Part shown: positions 34,801 through 46,594 of the stretch, one piece after another
Numbering within the stretch: the stretch's first letter is position 1
How the letters are laid out: each line of letters starts with the position of its first letter
The notes under the pieces: model-generated
Told to the model about the DNA's origin: nothing
The model's database searches: none
The model's input: only the letters and a program-made list of their open reading frames with translations
Origin: Lutraria lutraria
Lineage: Eukaryota > Mollusca > Bivalvia > Venerida > Mactridae
DNA length: 64,000 nt
Assembly (NCBI GenBank): GCA_964023205.1
Contig: OZ026847.1
Location: 5,516,819 to 5,580,818, forward strand
Direction: 5' to 3'
Position numbers and translations under genes: made by a program

Positions 34801-37800
34801 AAAACATTTAATCTTAACACTGCTTAAATAATTACAAATACTTAGGTAAACAATTCAAAAGAGGCAATATATTTTCAATATTTGACAGGCAGTGTAAAGT
34901 ATAATATTCGTATTTTGCTAGCAAAAAACAACAACATTCATTTGCCATTAGAGCATGATCAATACAAACACAACAACATACCTCCATTAGCAACAGGTCT
35001 ATCAGGGAATTTTATACCAACATCAAACTGTTGGGTGATCTCTTGTACGTTAGCACCACGACCTCCCATCACTGTTCTATGGAATTGTTGTGGAATCATG
35101 CATTCTACAGTCACTTGAGCATCCTGTAACAAAACCATCAAACAATAATCATCTAATGGCTTCATAATCAAAGTTGCCAGATTTGAAATAAATCACCTCG
35201 CTACAACTGGGGTGTACCATCACACCAACAGTCCAGGTAATTTGGCAACACTGAAGCTTTAATGGTGGAGGACATCCCCAGACTTGCACTTGGGTAAAAT
35301 CACTGACCTTCATAAAGGTCTGGACAGCTTGACCTCACATGAGAATTTTCATCCCGGGTGATATTCGAACTAGCAATCATGAGGGGATTGTGATAACTAG
35401 TCGGGGGACCTTAACCACTTGACCATTGAGGTCCCTGAATGTTACAATGGGGGCAGTAATATCAAAGAAACTTAAAGAGAACCTTTTGAGTAAATTACGA
35501 ACAAATTCAATATTAAGTTTCATGAACCACTACTGAAACATTGTAATTGTATAAGCAAGTAAATCAAAATTATATCAGACAACTTAGATGTACCATGTAA
35601 ATGAATACACAATGAAGGATGAACATACCAAATCGGCGACAATTTCAAGAATTCTCTTCTTTGCTCCTTCCACACAATCTTTGGCTCCCTTGATCACAAC
35701 ACGGTCACTTTTCACTCCACTACGTGGGAAACTGACAGTAACGCCTCCATATTCCTCACCAATCTCTCTCAGAACTTGTCCACGGCGAGCAACAAAATGC
35801 TTGTGGTGTTTAGGATCAACATTCACTTCTCCTTCCACAATGTTATCCTAAAACCAAGATTAAACAAAACCTTAAGTGGACGTATTATAATATCATGGAA
35901 AGTTATCTGATCACTAACTATACTGATGTTTAGATCAAAGACAGTAAACAAGACTTATACATTTGGAGTAATCTCAGTTCTTTACACCCTCATTTGTGAA
36001 AGAAAAAACTTTGAAACTGGACATCTTAAGCTCAGTGTTACAGAGATGATAAAATGAAGTAAAGCTTGAACTGAATAAAAACTGTACATTTTGGACCATG
36101 CTAGAAAACTACCACCTACACATAATATATCTCAAAATATATTTCACAAAATTTATAACATAATATTTAATAGTGGAAAAAACTCTTTCACTCTAAATGT
36201 TTTTGTAAAAGTTCACAACTTTTTAAAAATATTTTCACAACTTACCAAGTCTTTAATAAGACCCAAGATTTCTGTTTTAGCAGTAGCAACACCTTCCTTA
36301 GTTCCAATGATGGTAATTAATTCTTGGTCAGTATCATCTTGAGATGGGAAAATAATTCTAGCTCCAGTATTTTCACGAACCTAGGGAGACAGAATAAACA
36401 TACTTATAATGTAACTCTCTTGAAAAAAATAAATAGATAAAGGAAATTTAGGTCATAAACTACTAAAATAACTCAAAAGTTTTAAAAAGTTCAGAAAATC
36501 TATGTATTAAACATCCCTTTTTCGGTAAGATCAGGTACTTTTATTGAGGGCCACTAACTTCGAGCTTTTACAAACTCCTCAAAATCCTAAAGGGTCATCT
36601 ACATGTGAAGACCAACTTCCCGACCAAGTATGAAGACAGTAGACCAAATCATTAGCGACCAGACAAGGTGTAGTTACGGACCGACAGACATGTGCAAAGC
36701 AATATAGCCCCTACTTGAAGTAGGGCATTACTAGTATGTTTAAATCAAGAAGGATACAACAAAAATCAAAACCCATATAAGATATTAGTACCTTTCTGAT
36801 CTTACTTCCACCTCTACCAATAAGGAATTTATGGTATTCAGCCTTGGCTCGAATCTCTTCAACATTACTGTTAGTTTGCTGTAAATAAAATTGGATTATG
36901 TTAAGGAAGCGGTAAAACAAACTGGTCAGAATCGCACCAAATAAAAATTTGAATGTTGATATGGGATTAGAAAATAACCAAACTTATATACTGCGCAACA
37001 CTTAGCAATCTGATAAAAGAAAAATTCATCTTCTTCATCATGAAATAAACAGTCAGATTCAGATATTTTAACATATACATTTGCACTGTCAAAGATTTTA
37101 ATCTAAATGAAAACATTTGAGTAATAAGTCCCTCAAACTTACAATTTGATTTGACAACTCCAACAGCTGTTTCTTGGCTTTATCAACATCTTCAGCTGGT
37201 CCCCGTACTGTCACCTTGTCACTAGTGCTGCCTTCCGTTGGGAATCGGATTATAACACCACCACATTCATCCATGATAGATCGAATAAGGCGACCCTTAG
37301 CACCAATAATAGAATTATGAAGTTTGTGGGGAACATCCACTAGCACTTCTTTAATGTTTGCCTGAAAAAAAAAACAAGAACATAAGATGACACTAACAGT
37401 AATGTTAATGATAATAATACATTAATGAGTGGTTTGAGGGCCATCTAACAGTTGCATTTCCTGTTGTTGTTGGAGCAAGATGCCATTACTGAACACAAGG
37501 ATGTACAGGGTTCTCAATAACAGCAGGCTGCAGGCCAATTTAGCCGCTTAGAAATGTGTTTGAGCCAGTCAGGAATCTCAAAAGTTTATCTAATATTGCT
37601 TGAAAATGCCCAGACCTCCCCCCACCCTAGCAGGCCTGTTAGCCTAGCTTTCGAGCCTGATGGCCACAAAATTATTCAGAACCCTGGATGTAATGATCAC
37701 GAAAGAGTTGATTTGAAAAGCCAGAGACATTAACCAACCAGGAACCAGTAACATACATATGTTTAATGTGTATTTTGCGGTCCCTCAAGCATTTCAATAT

Positions 37801-39836
37801 GAGTAAATCTTTGGAAAGTCACAACTCTGACTATCTAAGAAACAAGAAGCTTTCTCAGTGATGTTGCAATCTTTTTACGGCAAGTTAAAGCCAATGTTTT
37901 ATGCTTTGCATTCTTGTGAACAGATAACTCACATAAAACTAATATCTTATAGTAGGTTATGCACAGGTGCAGGAAATGCTCAATTCAAGGAAAAATATTT
38001 TACGAAATATTTCGACAGGAATAGAAATTATAAACACTTGAGAAGATATTCAAACTATTTTCAACAGAATATAAATGTAAGTAAAGTTTTACCAAGTCTT
38101 TCTGAATGGCCTCAATCTTCTTCTTAGCAGCATCAACATTAGGTTTTTTTCCAGTTATAACAATAACATCAGAATCGGAGGCTTCAGTTGGTAAATCAAT
38201 TCTGGTATCAGTTTCTTCACGAATCTGTAACAAAAAGTGACGCCCAAAACTTACATGCTAGTACATCCTAATTTAAGGCCAATTTTTGTTTTAATCATTT
38301 TTAATTCACTATCTTTGAAAATAATTGTTTAGTACTTTTTAATAAAAACAGAAATATATTAACAATATTCAGAACCATGATAAAAATGTAATAAATAGAT
38401 AACATCTAGTTTATTTACCTTTCTAATAGTAGCACCACCTTTACCAATGATGTTCTTGTGAAAGTCTTTGAAGATATGCACCTGAGCTTGAAAGTTACTT
38501 GTAACCTGTAACAACAGAAATAAAATATATATGTAAAAGAATGCCGTCTTCCATTCGACCCTTAAAATGGTATTTTGACTCTTAAAATTAGTAAATATGG
38601 CTTCTGACTCTTGACAATTTGTACCAATGGGTCAAATTTGATATTACCAGAGTAAGACATTTCATTGATTTGAATCATAATCAGCCGTTACGGTTTCGTT
38701 GAAATTGACCAACTGCTATATAAGGAGATGTTTAAAGTAATTGTTGACGCACTGACATACAAATGAAGTCTGGGAACCCAAGCTGTAATCGAGAAGGGTT
38801 TAATACCATTGCTTGTTCTAGGGAGTTATTGTCAGCTATAAAGGTAAATGTCTCAAATGCATACGATTGCAAGATTTCTAGTCTCCAGTATGATATGTCA
38901 ATGAAATATACCCCAAGAATGTTTTTGTTTGTTTGTTTGAGGTTTACGCCCCTTTTCAACAAAGTCATATGAGGCGGACAGTTCTGCTAACCATCATTCC
39001 TGGGAAGATCCAGTACTAGACTCCCATCCTCAGCAAGCAACTGCCTACTTTCTCACATAAAGAGACATGGTCGGTAGCTGGGCTCGAATCCACAGCCCTC
39101 TATCAGTGAGAGGTTACAGTGATTTGAAGTCGGCGACCTTAAATACTCCAACACAGAGGTGGTCTACCCCTAGAATGTAGTATATAAGTAAAATAGAACT
39201 TACTAAATCTTGTGTAAGTTTTTGTAAGTGCTGGTAGCATTTATCAACATCGTTCTTTGGTCCACGAAGTGTGACAACGTCACTTTTCCTTCCCTGGTCT
39301 GGGAATGTAATTTGGACTTGGTTAAATTTGTCCCGTGTAGCTCTGATGCCCTCTCCTCTGGCGCCGATCAACATACGATGGAATCTTTGCTCAATAATAA
39401 TGTCTCTGGTTTTCTCATTTTCCTGAAATTCAATAGAATCAATCATAGTATCATATTAACTAAATGATACGGCATAAAATAGTGTTTGAAAAAAAAACTT
39501 AAATCAAATTCACTAGACAGCAAATTTTAACACCAATAGTTTAGTTCAAATGAATACAAATACGAGTGTAAAAATCTAAGCTTTCAAAAAAAGTAGGACT
39601 ATTAAAATGAGACTGACCATTCTGGAAGACATCTCCATCAGCTCCTTCTTGGCTTTCTGTACACCATTGGGTTCGCCCTCTATTCTAATGGTATTACTGT
39701 TCTCAGAGTCCGACGGTATTCTAATAGCTACACCAGTTTCATTTTTTATCTTGGTGATATTTGCACCCCCCTTCCCGATAATGTGTTTGTGAAATCGCTG
39801 TTCAATCTCTATTTCCGCGAAGTCCATACGGCTTTG
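31811..39836 (-). CDS. HDLBP: 5'-truncated second copy of vigilin (KH5-KH14 and C-terminus)
   Basis: Thirteen exons match vigilin exons 9-21: 39618-39836, 39204-39422, 38419-38505, 38093-38224, 37143-37361, 36792-36878, 36246-36380, 35629-35847, 34982-35123, 34520-34662, 33545-34000, 32564-32779, 31811-32035. All lengths, phases and splice sites are intact and no stop interrupts the 2,499 nt (832 aa). I found about twenty base differences from the unit 2 exons and every one is synonymous. Exons 1-8 are missing: directly upstream is the duplication junction and then an orphan HSPA12 exon. The copy therefore has no vigilin promoter or start. It could be silent, could be transcribed as a chimera with the HSPA12 exon, or could be an assembly artefact from a second haplotype. 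Confidence 0.85.
32289..32506 (-). mobile_element. SINE, GGTCGAGTGG family, in vigilin intron (unit 1)
   Basis: Reverse-strand full copy. B-box region GGGTTCGAGCCC and A-box-like TGGTTGAGTGG are readable on the minus strand. The duplicate is at 47078-47292. Confidence 0.7.
33345..33535. repeat. Dispersed repeat (GGGGAAAATTCTGG family), unit 1
   Basis: Contains GGTGACAATGGTGAGAAAA, TTAGGGGAAAATTCTGG and CGGCAGTAAATATAGCGAAA. The duplicate is at 48118-48322. An inverted relative lies at 55530-55690 in a different intron. Confidence 0.5.
34028..34345. mobile_element. Dispersed element (CTAGAGCT...CAAACTTCATTAATGGGGG), unit 1
   Basis: Begins ACTAGAGCTTTGTTACAGAA and ends CTTCATTAATGGGGGTTT. The duplicate is at 48815-49130. 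A third copy at 57255-58815 is interrupted by a 1.27-kb insertion. No coding capacity. Confidence 0.6.
35270..35440 (-). mobile_element. Second tRNA-derived SINE family, unit 1
   Basis: On the minus strand an A-box (TGGTCAAGTGG, 35415-35425) and a B-box-like AGTTCGAATAT (about 35361-35374) are spaced as in a tRNA. The duplicate is at 50085-50222. Confidence 0.6.
37506..37686. mobile_element. 181-bp MITE with CAGGGTTCT ends, unit 1
   Basis: CAGGGTTCT and AGAACCCTG are inverted ends. GATGTA abuts both sides, a 5-6-bp target duplication. The duplicate is at 52318-52502, where the poly-C run has lengthened. The ends resemble those of the 1.27-kb insertion at 57413. Confidence 0.65.
38940..39155 (-). 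mobile_element. SINE, GGTCGAGTGG family, in vigilin intron (unit 1)
   Basis: Reverse-strand copy containing CTCACATAAAGAGACATGGT on the + strand. The duplicate is at 53765-53980. Confidence 0.7.
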
Positions 39837-39954
39837 CTACAAACAGAAAAGAAGGAAAATGCAAAATTTTATGATCGAAAACAAACAGTGTGTGAAATAA
39901 GGGTTTGAAATGTGGTTGCCCGAAACTGATAATTTAACTGCTTTTTATTTTACA

Positions 39955-40062
39955 TGTATTTGATTTGTTAATGAAAAGTTGGTTGTTCAAACCAAAATTT
40001 TGGTTGTCCGAATGAAAAATTTGTTGTCCAGGACAACCGCTAATTTCGGAGACTGAACAAGC
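39955..40062 (-). repeat. Dispersed ACAACC/GGTTGT repeat, unit 1
   Basis: Inverted relative of the segment at 862-960, containing GGTTGTTCAAACCAAAATTT. The duplicate is at 54775-54882. Confidence 0.5.
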
Positions 40063-40278
40063 AGTAAAATATACAGTCAATATTTTATTTCATTTGAGAT
40101 AAGAATGACTAAATGGAATTACCTATATAAACCAAGTCATGATGAATATTATTAACAATTAGCCAATTATTATTCAGTTTTATTTGATTATCAGCACTTC
40201 CATTGGAACAAATTCTGAGTACAAACTATTAAACAATCATGAATTTTAGATTTGAGTATAACCACTTTTATGATTTTA

Positions 40279-40995
40279 CAGCATAATCCGATGTGCTATA
40301 GCCTAACATATTTTATATGAAGATCTTTTTTCCCTGATAGATTTAATCATTTTGAGTTTTCAATTATCAAATGATTTTCCATGAAAGTCTGCATTCAAAG
40401 GTCATTGTATAAATAGAAAATGAAAAATTATGTATGAAAAGAACAGCTTAATAATATAGTATTGTTCAAAATCAAGTTCTGAATTTCGATATTTTTTCTG
40501 TTTGTATAGCCTATATGAAGATAACTCTATATTAATATGCATTTTATATTATCCCAAGACAAAGAATCTAAGAAATTATTTTCAGGTTACGGAGAATTTT
40601 GCACCAAATTACCATACCACTACGTTCAAATTATCTCCCTTATTAAAAACCACAAAATGTGATTCTGACTTTATTTTTCTGTTTTTTCTGCCTTAAATCA
40701 TTAATTTAACATCCTTACTAATATCCCTACCTAAAAGTCAAACATTTATTTAGCTGATTATAATCACAAAAACGGTATTATGTAAAGATGTGTCTGAGGA
40801 CCGTGGGAAAATTAGTTTTGGATTCAAAAGTCAGTTCGAGTTGTTTCCCTTAGATATTAAGGTAAAAAGGAATAAAAACAAGGAATGTTTGTCCATGAAC
40901 CCTACACACCATATTGGGTAATTTATTTCTAATTGTTGGCCCGGGACCCCTTAGATAGGTGCCAACACATTATTATAGGGCAAGCTACGCCCCTG
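40279..40995 (+). mobile_element. hAT-like element, left end truncated at the duplication junction
   Basis: Matches 25051-25785. The right terminus ...CTACGCCCCTG is intact and the left ~85 bp with its TIR is missing. The missing part marks the exact duplication breakpoint. Confidence 0.75.
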
Positions 40996-41226
40996 ACTGT
41001 GACCGATTCATCAAACAAGGAGCGATGCTTAGGTGAACTGTCCACATCGACATACATAACTCTGACTGTTGAAAACTCGATATAAACAAAAAATGCAATG
41101 CAATGGTCCTAAATAATCGCAAAGGCCAATACTATGAATAATATACATGACCATCAATAAAATGAATAAAGTGGAAAGATATAAATTAATTCAATGAGTG
41201 TGTGTGAGATAAAAATAATTCCAAAC

Positions 41227-41554
41227 CTTCTCATGGTGAAGCCTCATTTTGAAATGTTGAAAGTAGTACCAATTGTGATGCTCATTTTTCAGTGTCAGTG
41301 TTTTGTATTTCGATTCTGCCTCGAATCCGAAAGAATGGAATCTTTTATCAGGACCAATGAGAACTGTTGTAGGCGCTTGTAGGCCCATCTCCGCGCTTCC
41401 TATCCATGCTTGATCTGTATTTATGTCCGTCAGTCGGATTCCATGATCTCGACGTAGATTGTAGGCATATCCGGTGCAAGTGGTTCCGAAGTCGATGGCT
41501 GCTATAACAACCGGACTTCCAACACCGGACCCACGGCGAGGCCGAGATAAAACA
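41227..41554 (-). pseudogene. HSPA12A: Orphan HSPA12 ATPase exon (duplicate of 26488-26815)
   Basis: 328-bp exon with intact acceptor, donor and frame, encoding the phosphate-1 loop (IAAIDFGTTCTGYAY) through FKMRLHHEK. It has one amino-acid change from the 26488-26815 copy (Asn for Ser in NEHHNWYYF) and about ten synonymous changes. The other HSPA12 exons are not duplicated; the next exons downstream on this strand are vigilin exons 9-21 of unit 1. Its donor is phase 0, the same phase as vigilin exon 9's acceptor. It is therefore either a stranded exon or the 5' part of a chimeric gene. Confidence 0.8.
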
Positions 41555-42456
41555 CTGAAATACGATTTAAACAACTCTTACATGCTCGTCTGTTTGGGGT
41601 TTCAGCGTTGTTTTAAAACAGTGAGGTCAATATAACTCAGCTGTCCTTTTCTCAGACACACCTTAGATGAAATCTTACTAATGCTATATACATTATAATT
41701 TCAGTTATTCATCCTTCACCCGACATTTAGAAAACATCAGCGGATCTGAACTTGTAGTTTATAAGCCAGTGATAGATAATCAATTACTACAGATCTCATC
41801 TGTTTTCTCTGAACCAACACGAAAGAGACAGCGCTGAACATTGCTAATCAAACGCTGACCTTTAATTATTCTTAATTATCTAAGGAGTCAGAAAAAGTTC
41901 CTACTATTGTAATAACAAAGTTGACCCTTTGGTATTAATTCTCAAGAATCATAATCTTTATCTTCGATTATTAATTTCAAGAGTCAAAATACCATTTTAA
42001 GGATCAACTGAAAGCCATAATTAAGTAAGAACTCAAAGATACTCATGAATAGTTCCTCTTTCGAATACAGCATTTTAGAAAATCTCCGCTGTGAGAATAC
42101 CTATATTGTATAATTATGTAACCTTATTTTTTACATAAATTATTATGAACCTAAAAATACAGTGTACATTACCAGTCATGTTTAATCCACCATGAAGTAT
42201 TTAAGAAATCGAATTTTTAAAGTCTCACCTTTGCATCACTAATTGCTAATCAGATAGATATTTGAATCGAATGCATTTTATGTCCTCCACGGGGCACAGG
42301 TAGGCCATATAGGCGTTTATATAAGTAACTCTACCAATTAGTCCATACTGTTAATGTTTGATATTTATCGTAATATTCACGGGTTTAAATAGATCCAGTG
42401 TATTGTAGTTAAAACAAAGACCATTTATTTAAGTTGATAACACCATGCCAGTGTAA

Positions 42457-42665
42457 TACTGTGGAATCATTAATTTTCGTTGGGGATTTAATTTCGTGGA
42501 TTTCGTGGGTCGCCTCAACCACGAAATCAAATCTCCACGAATTTAAATGCAGAGATAAGGCTTTTTTTTCCAACATCAAAGTCAACGAATTTATGCCCCC
42601 ACGAAATAGCCATTTTAGTAAAAACCACGAAAATTGTGCCCAACGAAAATAAATGAAATACAGTA
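42457..42665. mobile_element. MITE with TACTGT...ACAGTA ends, unit 2
   Basis: Duplicate of the element at 27694-27902, with the same CACGAAATC palindrome. Confidence 0.65.
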
Positions 42666-43793
42666 TGTTATTCATCGATACAACACATGGTATTGTTCTA
42701 AAACAGTTGATCATCTGATACTATGCCTGTATGATATGATATACTAGTATGTCAAATATTACATTGTAGAACTGTTCATTAAATCTAGTAAAGTCGTACA
42801 ATACATCAAGATAGTACCTTAAACTATAAACAGTCAGACGGGTTCTTCATTTACCGCAAACGGCGACATTCTGAACATACATACTTGTATATGAACAGTT
42901 TAAACCTCTCCGAATAAAGGCCACCATGGAAATAAAGGCCATTCTTTTAAACCCGTCATTGATAAATTAGAATTGAATTACCTCCTAATTAAGGCCACCT
43001 GCCAATGAAGACCTGTTTTTTTTCAAAGGTTGCCTTTTCCCACAGGTTTGACTGTAAACATATATTGTATTGGTTTAAAGCTATCTGTCAGAAATAGTAA
43101 TTTAAAGCGGACAGTCAACATAGACATGCCTCCAGTTTTATACAGCAGGAAGAAAAATGGTACCCTCTGATTCAATGAGTAACTGATTACTTTCCAATGT
43201 TGTTTTGATTGTGGTTTTATGGACAATTACATTTATAAGTCACTAAAATTTGAATGCAAGGCGTTAGTCCATGAAAATAATGTCCATATGTATCTTCCGT
43301 ATTTCTTACAGATATTCCCCATGTGTCTAACTTATTTTAGTAAAAACCATGAAATTTGAGCCCAACGAAAATAAATGAAAACACAGTATTACGTATTTCA
43401 GTTTTTCATACTGCATTAGCAATGTTGTCCACCAGCACATAGATTACTAGTCGAGGAATGTATTCAGCAGTATAAACAAATGTCATTTTCATTCACTGTA
43501 GTGCCGCAAGCGGTGCCAACGCTCATCTATTTACTGCCTCAGTGAGATCTATCCACCTATGAAGTTTCATGTTGCTATCTCTTGTACACGTAGTTCCTGA
43601 GTTATAAGCTACATTAAAGTCATTGCACAGATGCAGACGCCGCAGTGAATACAATAGCTCAGCGTTTGTTTTGGAAACAGCTGAGCTAAGAAGGGAACTA
43701 ACTCTTACTACCATGTATTTGAGATGTAATAATAAAACTTTGTTTGCGGGGGTATAATAAACATAGTCAACACAAATATAATATCTCAAATGT

Positions 43794-46594
43794 TTTATTT
43801 TGCCTTTTTTAAATCGGTACATTTCAATAATGTACATTCAACTCGAGATAAATCATTAAAGAAAAATAATGCATTTTTTCTGAAATATATGTATTATTTA
43901 CACACATCAAGTTATATCATTATACAATGTAACTCACATTATTTCAATATAAGAAATAGATAAACATATTCACACAGTAAAATTGTCAACAATTAGACAT
44001 CTGGTTGAGAAAAACAGAATATGATAAAAGAAAATTAAAGTATTCATGCAAATCAAGTCTATTATATTGAAATAATGTGAATTATTTTACCACTTGACTT
44101 CAAGGAACACATTTGCAATGTTTATTTAAGAACATGATGAGTTTACATTGTGTATTGTATGAAAAAAAAATTAAATACTCGGGAAATAGTTGAACAATAC
44201 ACATCACTGATATCACCAACTATTACAAAATCAACAACATATCATCGATCAATACAAAGCTGCATTAAGATAAAATTTTGAAATCACAATATAATTGAAG
44301 ATTTGTGTTATTTACATTTAAGAGGCTTGAAGTTACATGTTCATACTATCAAAAACAAAAATACAGACAGCACAAAGGTTATATATCACTTGTACAGAAA
44401 CCCACTATGTGGAAATATTCTCCAACAAAAAAAATCAGGAATTTATATCATAATACACAAGGCATGACTGACGTAATGAGCGTAATTCATTATTTAATAC
44501 AACCTTAAAAAAAAGAAAATTCCATACAATACCAATCATTTATACAATAAAACTTGATGATTTAGACTTATTCAGATAATGGTCAATTAACATTAATACT
44601 AACTTTTATTCTATAACATCAGACATAGTAACAAGTATGCAATACAAGTAACGCTTATGCTTATAAAGGCTTGTTGAACATATATATTCAAAACAACATT
44701 TAACATCTCAAACAAGAACAGAACATTGAAAATGTAAAACACACAAAAAAGATCCAGTATGACCAGTATTTGTATATTTTTACAACCAGTATAAACTAAT
44801 AAACATTATTGTACAATTAAACTCATTTGTTTTCTCCAATTTCAATCAAATCCATTCAACATTGTCACAGTACCCTCACAGTAAATTGCCGGAATACAAC
44901 AACAACAACAAAAATGACATGCATATGACACTTGCCAGTCAATATCCCCACATGAATGACTAGTCGTAAACTAAATGAGATTTTAATGGGTAAAATGACC
45001 TGAAACATGTATAAGAACATGATTCGTTCGGTGATGGGCGACGACAATGAACAGAAAACAAAACATCTGCAGTCCTTTATCCCTGAAGCTACCAAATTCA
45101 TATATACATTTATAAGTATAATACAAGGCCAGTAATATAAGAGAAATTCTTCGTGATATAATATAGAAGTATAACTAACCTTTAGACGTTCCAATAAAAT
45201 AAATAAAGATAAAATATCCATTTTAGAAACATCCGCTGATGCGATTTTGTACAAATCATAGCTCAGCTTTGAAACTATTCTTTTATTATAAAAACAAATT
45301 CAGCTGGTTAAGATACCAGGTAAATGTGGTAATTCAGCAAACTTAGTTTTTAAGTATTCACAATTTACAATTATGCTACAATTTTTGTTTGGATGGCACA
45401 GGTTAACTTTACCTCTTTCGCAACAAATGATGTCTATATTTAAAAATAAAATAGGTAAATAATTTAACATAGAATATAGAATTTCTCTTTCAAACTAAAT
45501 AAATTTAATTACCTTTATACTAATATAAAATTAAGATATTAAATATACCTAATTAAGTGTCTCAATATCCTAATACATTAGGGAATCAGACAAAATTATT
45601 TTACAGGAATCTTAAGACATAAATAAAACAAAATAATTAATTATAAAAAAAAACTCATTCAGTATTGCCAATGAATGACATCTGAACTAGTGCTTATTAT
45701 TCAAAACAGACTATCTTAACATAAATCAACATAACAAAGATATGTTTTAAATCTAAAATGACACTGAACGTAAAAGTGAGATAAAACATCAAATAGGTCG
45801 CTTACAATCATTGAGGTATAGTCCAACGGAGCATAGAAATACATTGCGATGATTTTATATCAACATTGCACATTACAAATCCAGTGGCCATAAATGTCTC
45901 GTTAACATAAGTTTCAACTTGAGTACTTGAAAGAAACTTAAAACAAAATGGAGAAAATAGTAGTATATAAAACAAAATGGAAGACACTTAAGTCGCCTGA
46001 AAATATCAATATATTTCACACGGAGAAAGCAAATCATATCACTAATGTAAGTAGGAAATAAAAGACGTAATTTAATATATTTTACCAAACTTAACTAATA
46101 ATTAATTAATAAATGCGAGAAAAAAAAGATAACAAAATTATACTTCAGTCATCACTATATTTTAACACAAAAGACACAACAGCTATTGATAAACTTTTCT
46201 GTCAGACATATCTTGAAAGCACTCTAAAAGACATGTCTAGAAAAATATTCCATTTGTTACTGATTGTAATGCTACAGCATTGAAAAAATATATAAATATG
46301 CGAGCATAATAAGTAGGCAAAGGAATTATCACATAAGAGTTTATGCATAAGAAAAACTGACAAAGTAGTGGCCGAATTATGTGCACACTGGTTTTCTGAT
46401 TATTCAAAATGCTAATCAAACGATTAGTTCAGACGGAAAATTAAAATAAACAAAATAAAATTTCATATAATTTCCCCATGAATTACCCATATCATTAAAA
46501 CAACATTTATCATCAGCATTTTATACTTTCACACATTATGACAAAAGAAACCTTCACCCCATTCAGCAAGTTTTTTTTATATCAACGAAGCATT
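43794..46594 (-). other. HDLBP: Long 3'UTR of vigilin
   Basis: AATAAA on the minus strand at 43794-43799 ends a 2.8-kb segment after the stop at 46595. It is nearly identical to 29008-31810. Human HDLBP mRNA also has a long 3'UTR (known). The boundary is inferred from the signal and the conservation. Confidence 0.5.

Larger units (their letters stand above)
25051..40262. repeat. Tandem duplication, unit 1
   Basis: Direct repeat of 15.2 kb aligning with unit 2 (40279-55109). It carries an HSPA12 exon, the vigilin 3'UTR and thirteen vigilin exons. Compared with unit 2 it has an extra 471 bp (25810-26280) that includes a SINE head, plus many small indels. Unit 1 ends at GAGTATAAC (40262); a 16-bp spacer leads to unit 2. 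Confidence 0.9.

Noticed and set aside
31811..39836. A second complete vigilin gene
   Set aside because: Exons 1-8 (KH1-KH4 and the start) are absent between 39836 and the HSPA12 exon, so it is at most a truncated or chimeric copy.
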